From: Campanula takesimana | Lineage: Eukaryota; Streptophyta; Magnoliopsida; Asterales; Campanulaceae | Reading direction: 5' to 3' | Assembly (NCBI GenBank): GCA_026119855.1 | Contig: JAOWBW010000086.1 | Coordinates: 1,702,407-1,766,406 of the forward strand | Length of the DNA: 64,000 nt | Shown: positions 56,977 through 64,000 of the stretch, in pieces | Position numbering within the stretch: the first letter of the stretch is position 1 | Layout: every line of letters begins with the position of its first letter | The notes under the pieces: generated by a model | What the model saw: the letters and a program-made list of their open reading frames with translations, nothing else | Told to the model about the DNA's origin: nothing | Database searches by the model: none | Program-made: the position numbers and the translations under genes

Positions 56977-57468
56977 TGTAAGATACATGCTGGAAAACAC
57001 GAGTGATCAAACATGGCATTTTATGTTCAAATGTAAAACGGAGTCGCCACGTTAATTTAATTTTAAACCCAAATTTAACGGAAAAGGTTAGAGAAAGTGA
57101 GTTCGGAGGTCACATTACGCTTGGGAAGAACTTATCGCGGTTCACCCAAGACGCCTCGGAAAAAATCGAGTCTCCCTAAGTTTGTTGACCAAAAAATGTG
57201 CAAGTGTGTGTATGTGTATTTTGAAAATGGGAGAAACCGCTTTGTTTTTAGAAGGTGATTTTGGAAATAAAATGTGGGCATGTTAATGATATTCTTAGGG
57301 ACGGACTTTTACTTAGCCATGGAAAAGACTAGCAAAGTCAAGAGGGACAATCTAGCAATAATACCTTTTACTTGGATAGAACCACAATTTAGATGAATAT
57401 GGATTAAGACCCTATCATCTAAATTAGGTTAATCTCTACAAAATTTGGGATAGATGAACTTATAATAG

Positions 57469-57508
<40 letters not shown>

Positions 57509-58829
57509 TAAAACAAATAAATGTACAAGGCTCTCTCCAAGATGTGCAATGGATCACCAAGCCAAAATTAATGATATAAATGTAAATGACATAAATGTAA
57601 ATGGCATAAATGTAAAATGACATAAATATAACAAATACTCCTCTCCACTTAGTTCATCATTTTAATACACTACAAAAGTGTAAGATGAAACCATTGGGAT
57701 CATGGAAGTATTTGGGTCCAATCATATATATAAAGACTACATTTTTGTAAGCATAAAAATAAACAAAGCCAATATTCAACAAGAACAATTTAAAGATGAC
57801 AATAAAATAAAGATTTAATTCTTAAGCAACTTTGGGGTAAACCTTCAATTGATTGACCCAAGTTTGCTTCTTTACTTCTTTACTTAGAGATCTTGGACTC
57901 TAAGATTTCACTTAACATGGATGAATCATTGTGTATTTTTGATTAAATGGGACTAAAGATAAGAGGGATACTACTCTTGGTAGTTCTTCACCATTATCCA
58001 AAGTAAACCACCATCTTTCACAAAGAAAATTACTTCATTTTAGGAGAGAAGAAAATTTTAGAGAGTAACTTTAGGGAAGCATTCTCCTTAAATGAGAGAG
58101 GATGAGCTCTCTATTTATAAGAGGGATTAGGGGCTTGTTTGTAACTTAAAAGTTACATTTTTGTCACTCAACTATTGCCTTTTTACTTGCTTAGGGGCTA
58201 AGCAAATGAGATATTTTTTTATCACAAAATGGGTTGAAATTTGGTCATTTTTTGTCACAAAAAGGGTTGAAATTGGATCATTTTTGTGCACAAAATGGGG
58301 CTTTTTCGAGTATGAAATAGGCTGAGAATTGATTTTCCAAAAAGGGGTGTGTGGGTGACACAAGTAAGGTGAAGGGCCAATGGGGGAGTGCCACGTGAGG
58401 GCTGTGAGGGTGAGGGAGACAAGGGGAGGCGACCGACCAATCAGGAGCGAGGAGGTGGCGGGCTCGGTCGGGCGCGTGAGGCTCACGCGGGGGACAAGCC
58501 GGCTCCTCCGGGCGAATCATGAGTGGCCACGTGGCGGTTGTCGGCTGGCTTGGTTGGGCTTTTTGAGAAAGCGCACCTCGTATGTGCGACCGTCCCTCCC
58601 TTGGGTAAATTTCCAGAAATTCCCACAAAGTCCTTTTGGGCTTTATGGGGAATAAACCCATGGTCCTGGCTTTCTGTAAATTACCAGAAGGTCCCTCCCT
58701 TTCTGAAATATTTTAATTAATGCCTAAAATACCCTTTGAACATTATAATGACCCAATTAAGTCCCAAATTACCCATTAACTCCTCAATTTGATTATTTGA
58801 GAATAGTAATCCGGATCGGGATACTTACA
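56977..58829 (-). repeat. 5' LTR of T3
   Basis: 1853 bp, homologous to 34291-36209 but visibly more diverged than the Athila LTR pair. Longer AT/GA microsatellite at 57469-57508. A PBS echo of 12 bases lies at 57039-57050. Confidence 0.9.
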
Positions 58830-58834
58830 CGTGC

Positions 58835-59838
58835 GGTAAAATCGATACAACTCTTTTCATTGCCAAACATAATGGTCATAAATTGTTCAAATTTATGTTG
58901 ATGATGTTATATTTGGTTCTACTAATGAATTGTTGTGCAAGTGCTTTGAGAAGCTAATTAAGAGCAAGTTTGAAATGAGCATGATGGGAGAACTTACATT
59001 CTTCCTTGGGCTTCAAATAAATTAAATGAATTAAGGTATATTTATCAATCAAGCCAAGTATACAAGGGATCTTATCAAAAAGTTTGGACTTGAGAATTCT
59101 AAAGCATACGACACTCCAATGCCTACTAGCAACAAACTCGATAAAGACTTAAAAGGTAAAAAGGTTGATCAAACACTCTTCCGAGGTATGATTGGCTCAC
59201 TCCTTTATCTTACTGCTAGTAGGCCTGATATTATGTTTAGTGTATGTGTTTGCGCTCGTTATCAATTTGACCCTAGAGAAGCGCACTTGATTGCTGTGAA
59301 ACGTATTATACGATATCTCTCCAGCACTATTAACCTTGGACTTTGGTACACCAAAGATTCAGATTTTAAACTTGTAGGTTATTCAGATGCGGATTATGCA
59401 GCGTGCACGATTGATAGAAAAAGCACAAGTGGCACTTGTCATTTCCTTGGATATCGAGTTGTGTCATAGGCTAGTAAGAAACAGGCTTCAGTATCTGTCT
59501 CAACCACGAAAGCAGAATATATCGCTGCTGGAAGTTGTTGCTGTCAGATTCTATGGATGAATCAGCAATTGGTGGATTACGACTTCATTGAAGAAAATTG
59601 TCCCATCTACTGCGACAATACATCAGTAATTACGGTTTCTGAAAATCCTGTAATGCACTACAAGACAAAGCACATCGACATCAAATATCACTTCCTTAAA
59701 GACCACGTGGAAAAAGGCAATATTCACTTAGAACACGTGGGAACCGACTTTCAAATCGCAGACATTCTTACAAAAGCACTAGATGCTAAAAGGTTCATCT
59801 TTTTGAGAGGTGAAATGGATATGCTTGAACTTAACTAG
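58835..59838 (+). pseudogene. pol: Copia A pol part 3: RT end and RNase H
   Basis: Continues the RT right after the T3 insertion. Catalytic IYVDDVIFGSTNE is present near 58890, after a one-base slip. FELLM..LTFFLGLQ-like and GMIGSLLYLTASRPDIMF segments follow, then RNase H with GYSDADYA, DRKSTSGTC and TTKAEYIAA, HYKTKHIDIKYHFL, and a terminal ADILTKAL segment. Stops near 59020, 59030 and 59470 break it. The TAG at 59836 is the natural end. Confidence 0.88.
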
Positions 59839-60489
59839 TCCATATAGTTTTGTCAATACTAATGAATTCTTGTCTTGTTAAGTTGTGAAAATCTTAGGTT
59901 TAAAAGTTAAATCAATTTCAAAGTTTCAAGGAAACTTTCGCGCCAGAATCCAACGCGCCTCAACTCAGCGCGCGCCAGTATTCATGCGGCTCAATAGTTA
60001 CCTGCGCGCCTATGAGTTACGCGCCTCCCTAGCACCAATTAATGATGCGGCTCAATTAATGCTCCTCAATTAATATTTCAATGATTGAACATATTAAAAT
60101 TTCATAAGTACCAAGCATGTAAATTCTTATTTATTGCATATAGAATCTATGTCATTTCACGACATTCCATGATTGTTCAAGGGTACTGGTACAATTAATT
60201 TTCCCTCATTTACCGTTTTTCAAAATATTTATTTTTTTGGGATATATTTGTTGCACCCTAAACTTTCACCAAAACAGATGTTTTGGTGTTTGTGCAAAAA
60301 TTAAGTCAAAATTGTTCATACACTTTTAAGGGAAGTGGAGCAGTTTTTTCTGCACAATTGGTGCCACATCAGCTACCTTTATGACACATACATTAAATTC
60401 GTGTCCTTTCACCTTCCCATCACCCCATATATGTCCCTTCCATCTTCCCACTTCCCCACCTTCTCCTAAAATCCAGTACTATACAAGTT
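59839..60489 (+). other. Spacer between pol and env-like gene
   Basis: No gene seen. A GCGCC-rich patch lies at 59940-60050. Confidence 0.5.
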
Positions 60490-60714
60490 GACCAATAACC
60501 CCTCATTTCCCTTTTCATGCTTATATACTACTCCTCTCTCTTCTTCCATTCTTAGTGCACCCTATCTCTTTCTCCCTAAATATCTTTTCCCTCTCTCTCA
60601 CTCCCAGAAACCTTCCACCCTCAGTCTCTCTCTCTCTCTCTCGTTCGCATCTCTCTCTCTCACTCTCTATATTTTCTTCTTTTCTCTTCCATTTCTTCTC
60701 ACATAAATACATTC
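60490..60714 (+). promoter_or_regulatory. Candidate promoter and CT-rich leader of the env-like gene
   Basis: CCAAT at 60492-60496 and TATATAC at 60522-60528 are followed by a pyrimidine-rich leader with (TC) runs (60624-60660) and the ATG at 60715. This is the typical layout of a plant RNA polymerase II promoter and 5' UTR, and it lies inside a retrotransposon, between pol and the third ORF. Activity is inferred only. Confidence 0.5.
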
Positions 60715-63700
60715 ATGGATCCTAAACAATCTACTAAATCTAAAGCGTCACAAGACGAAATGGTATGATTTCTAACCTTAATCTCTTTAAATTTCTGATT
60801 TTATTTTTGGTTTTCTGAGTTCTCGCCCTTTTCATAAACCGAATATACTCCTCTCTTTGATCATTCTTGTTTCGGTTCTCCGTTTGTGAAAACGTTTGTT
60901 GGGTTATGTTCGTATCATAATTTTGAGTCTTGAATCCAATTTTTTTAACGATCAATTCACTATTCTTTGCGAATCTGAGAATTGTTTGTTTTTCTACATT
61001 TCGAAATTTCAGATTCTTAAATCCAGCTTCTGGATTTGTTGTTGTTTTGTTCTTGTTTTGGTTAGCATATTTGGAATCCTTGTGTTCACGCGGTCATTTT
61101 GATATATTATTTGTTTGATTTGGTGAAGTTTCATGATTTTTGTGTTCTTGGTGTTCTTGGTGTTCTTTGAGCACTCAAGACATGTTCTTCGTGTTCTTCG
61201 TTTTTCTTGCATGACTTGGGTTTCATGATTCTCAAAAATTGTTTTTCGAAAATTTCTATGTTTGATCCTTATTTCTTGCATGTTCATGTTTAGTATGTGT
61301 TTGTGATGTTTTGTGCGTTTTTATGCTAAGTTTAAATTACACACATTGTTATGCGCCTAAGTACCGTTGTATGCGCTTATCTTAACTACGCGCCTTATAT
61401 CATTCTGTGCCTCCTTTATGCGCCTATGATATAGTGCACCTAGTTTTCTTATGCGCTTATCTCTATACTTAGTCAATTTCCTTTATGTTTAATTTGTCCT
61501 TAGTATTTACATAGAATCATAGTTATGCGGCTAGTAATTCTATGTGCCTATTTTGCTTATGCGCCTCCCTGTTGTACGCGCCTCTAGTGATTACAACTGT
61601 TATGCGCCTAATCAACCTATGCGCCTACTTTTACTTCGCTTATTGTTATATTTCTATGCACCTCATTCACTCCTAACATCAATCAATGTTTATTTTTACA
61701 GGATCCAGCTAATTCCAAACCCGGTGAAACTTACAACGTCGGTGAATTATCTGCTGTGCCAATGGGCATTGATATTATGGACTACATCAGAACATCTTGT
61801 CTTCTGCCTCTATTCACTATGGATCAACCCTACTATGCACCCCTGCTAGTAGATGAGTTCTTTTCCACCGCTGAAATCCTTGAGATCCCTACAGAGACAG
61901 AAGGGCACACTCGTTACAGGATCAACGCTACTGTTTACGATGTTCAAGTTGGAGTCTCTTATACAACACTCAGGAACCTCCTTGAATTTCCCACAACAGG
62001 ACCTCTAAGTGAGTCAGGGCGCTCTATGGTCTACGCACCAGCAGCTCAGAATTTGATAGCGCAAACCTTCCTACGCATCCCTACCCTTTAGAACAATATC
62101 AAGTCTGTTGAGATAAGAGATGGTGGAGACCTCTTAACTCACATCGTGCACCTAGTGGACTCCTCTATTGTCTTCAAGATAAGGAATGTGAACAGATTCA
62201 CAGTGGAGCAATGGGAGTACACTGCAGCGATTATGGGGAATATCGAAGCTCAACTGGCCTCAAGTGTTGATGAAAACCTTGATGGAATTGATAAGTATAA
62301 CAAGAGTAAGAGTGAGGGAAAGATGAAATTCAAGACTCACTGCCGTATTCTCATAAAAATTTTCCTTACCTACCCTGCTCTCGCGCAATTCCTCAACTCC
62401 AATGTTGATCACAAGTCGGACAATGTTCCAATTTTTGGTAAGTCAAATTTGACGTTAAAAAGGCGCAGAAAGCGCATTGCAAAGCGCGTGCCTAGGGTTC
62501 GAGGTGCAGCGCTAGTGGATGAAGCCACTGAATCTGATGAGGCAGAGGTAGATGGCGCAGATGATGCTCAACCAGGCGCAGAAACTGGTGCAGAACCTGG
62601 TGCTGTTTCTGGCACAGAAGAGGGTGATAGGGTTAAGGGAATTGCAACTGAAGAAGAGGGTTTGAATGAAGTAGGAAGGGCTGAGCTAAGAAGAGTTCAA
62701 CGTGGTCATGCTCCTCATGATTTATCTGGAGGTACCATTGATTTTAGTGAGCGTGGGGGCAGACCACCAAAGCGCCCCAGAACAGATAAGGATAAAGAGA
62801 AAGATCTCCATCGCGCTAAGGAAGCCAGTAGACTGGAAACACAGAAAAAGAGAGATGAGGATTATCAGTTGAAGAAGGTTGCAACAGCAGAAAGACTTGA
62901 GAGGCAACGAGGCGCAGGCTCTAGCACAGATCCTCTGCGTACGCCTGTACCTTCTGCGCCTCTCTCCCTCGTGCGCCTCCCTCAACTCCAAAAACTACAA
63001 CAACAATTGCACCTCCACCACCAGCGCCTGTTCAACTCACTCGTCAACAACAACAAGTCAGAGATAGGATTTCATTTGAAATGGTTGGTGATTTAGGAGA
63101 GGAACAAGTTCAGGGGGAGCCAGAGCCTCTGAATAGGCGCAGAACTACTCATGCGCCCCCGGCTCCTGTGCCTCTTCCTCCTCCTTCAGTTCCCACTACA
63201 TCTCTTGACTCTCTAGCAAGACATATGATTGCAGATGCTTTTGTAGAATCTAGTGCTAAGTATACTCCACATTCTCCTCTGCGCACTACTCTTGTGCCTC
63301 GCACTACTCATGCGCCTCCTCCACAGACTCTGGATATGAGTCTTGTTATTTCACTCCTCCAGCAAATCCAGAATGGCCAAGTTCGTATTGAATCTCAATT
63401 GGAACTTCAAGCTTCAATGATTGTAAATCAGGCAGATGAGATTACTTCCATTAAGGGGGAGATGGTGCGCATAAGTGCTGATATCAAGGACAAACATTTC
63501 TTTAATCCTCAATAATAGAACGATGCCATAGATCAGATGAACGATCTATTCAAGGATACACTCACTTCTCTTCATGAAAGAATTGACGCAGGCATCAAAC
63601 ACACTGATGGCCAAGATTTCATTGATGCTATAAAAGAAGTTGAGGCTAGTGTGGCGTCAGATGTGAGGAAGTTATTTGAGATGGTGGCAGGTGATAGTCA

Positions 63701-64000
63701 GAAATTGTTGAGCGTAGTTAACAAGTTGAAGGAAGTTAAGGATGATCTAGAAATCTTGGGAGTCACTGATTTTGGCGCAGCAGCACCCAAAGCGCCTGTT
63801 ACTCCCGCGCCTACTCAGAGCGCAGAATCTGGCGCGCAAACTGTTGACTTCAGCGCTTTACATTCAAAGTTAGATGATTTGAAGGATTTGATTGTCACTC
63901 ACTTTAGCGCAGCGTACTCTAGCGCAGATAGGCACACTGAAAGAGTTTCTGCTGATATCATTTATGCTCAAACTACCATTGAAGCGAATCTTCAAGTGTT
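60715..64000 (+). pseudogene. Copia A env-like gene with a probable intron
   Basis: Exon 1 is 60715-60762 (16 codons, starts MDPKQSTKSK). A 939-bp intron follows. Exon 2 starts at 61702 in phase and continues past the window end. The first domain, about 61700-62410, holds IDIMDYIRTSCLLPL, a VYDVQVGVSYTTLRNLLEF segment and TVEQWEYTAAIMGN. It resembles the putative plant transposon protein domain also seen in the Athila env-like ORF. A basic segment, an Asp/Glu/Ala/Gly-rich linker, a Pro-rich part and long Lys/Asp/Val-rich helices (63500-64000) follow. Breaks: TAG at 62089, a frame slip near 62960, TAA-TAG at 63513. Function unknown. Confidence 0.6.
60763..61701 (+). other. Probable intron in the env-like gene
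   Basis: GTATGATTTC at the 5' end and a T-rich TTTTTACAG at the 3' end. Joining keeps the frame. The interior is T-rich, as plant introns are, and has seven exact GCGCCT sites between 61350 and 61630. Confidence 0.55.

Larger units (their letters stand above)
34291..58829 (-). mobile_element. T3: Tat-lineage element, gag only, nested in Copia A RT
   Basis: LTRs at 34291-36209 and 56977-58829. The 5-bp flanks cgcgc (34286-34290) and cgtgc (58830-58834) differ by one C to T change, as expected from methyl-CpG decay. The minus-strand order is 5' LTR, PBS, spacer, 42-bp array, folded RNA, gag, non-coding region with four tandem arrays, type B folded RNA, polypurine tract, 3' LTR. No pol is found, so it is non-autonomous. 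An Athila element (44642-55953) splits its 5' part. Without it T3 is about 13.2 kb. Confidence 0.85.
23026..64000 (+). mobile_element. Copia A: SIRE-like Ty1/copia element, interrupted twice
   Basis: 5' LTR (23026-24403), initiator-Met PBS, gag, pol in three pieces (26926-27959, 32984-34290, 58835-59838) and an env-like region to the window end. The 3' LTR lies outside. A long gag, pol order protease-integrase-RT-RNase H and a third coding region after pol fit the SIRE/Maximus lineage. Copia B and T3 are inserted in pol. Removing each insert with one TSD copy leaves the pol frame continuous at that point. Premature stops and frameshifts throughout show it is inactive. Confidence 0.8.

Noticed and set aside
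60763..61330. Short open frames after 60763 as separate genes
   Set aside because: They fall inside the T-rich probable intron and have no similarity to anything recognised.

Overview
The window is repeat-dense nuclear DNA from a flowering plant, most likely a eudicot. The evidence is an EIX-type leucine-rich-repeat receptor-like protein gene, plant hAT and Stowaway-type MITEs, and stacked plant LTR retrotransposons of the SIRE (Ty1/copia), Tat and Athila (both Ty3/gypsy) lineages. I see no rRNA or tRNA gene, no CRISPR array and no intact single-copy host gene. A 100-N assembly gap lies at 7074-7173.

Layout. Positions 1-7073 hold scrambled receptor-like-protein (RLP) remnants, a hAT transposase C-terminus broken by a CCGG-rich MITE, a nearly complete but frame-broken RLP gene on the minus strand (2456-5299), and a cluster of CTCCCTCC-ended MITEs upstream of it. 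Positions 7174-14786 are a gag-only Tat-type element (T1, plus strand) whose 5' LTR is hidden in the gap. Positions 14787-20931 are the 3' part of a second Tat element (T2, plus) carrying an antisense plant-mobile-domain-like ORF. Positions 20932-23025 are mostly unassigned, ending in a probable LTR fragment.

From 23026 to beyond the window end lies one SIRE-like copia element (Copia A, plus), split by two insertions with matching target-site duplications (TSDs). A deleted relative (Copia B, 27960-32983, TSD ctaaa) sits in its integrase. A 24.5-kb minus-strand Tat element (T3, 34291-58829, TSD cgcgc/cgtgc) sits in its reverse transcriptase. T3 is itself split by an 11.3-kb Athila element (44642-55953, minus, TSD ctaat) with nearly identical LTRs. 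The nesting gives the relative order: Copia A first, Copia B and T3 later, Athila last. Downstream of the Copia A pol is an env-like gene (60715 to window end) that appears to have its own promoter and an intron.

Main discovery candidates. (1) A short sequence recurs nine times, always in the sense of its host element. It starts GAACTACG and ends near CGTAGGCA plus a short tail. The arms of its inner helices differ between copies but remain complementary, so I propose a conserved folded RNA, possibly pseudoknotted, shared by Tat and Athila elements. (2) A second motif, five copies, also sense-oriented and shared by Tat and Athila, folds as a 7-8 bp stem, a one-sided AAAA bulge and (in full copies) a CCC-GNRA-GGG hairpin, followed by GCAAAA. 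(3) All three Tat elements carry an echo of their primer-binding site inside the LTR. These are readings by eye; covariation statistics and folding were not run.
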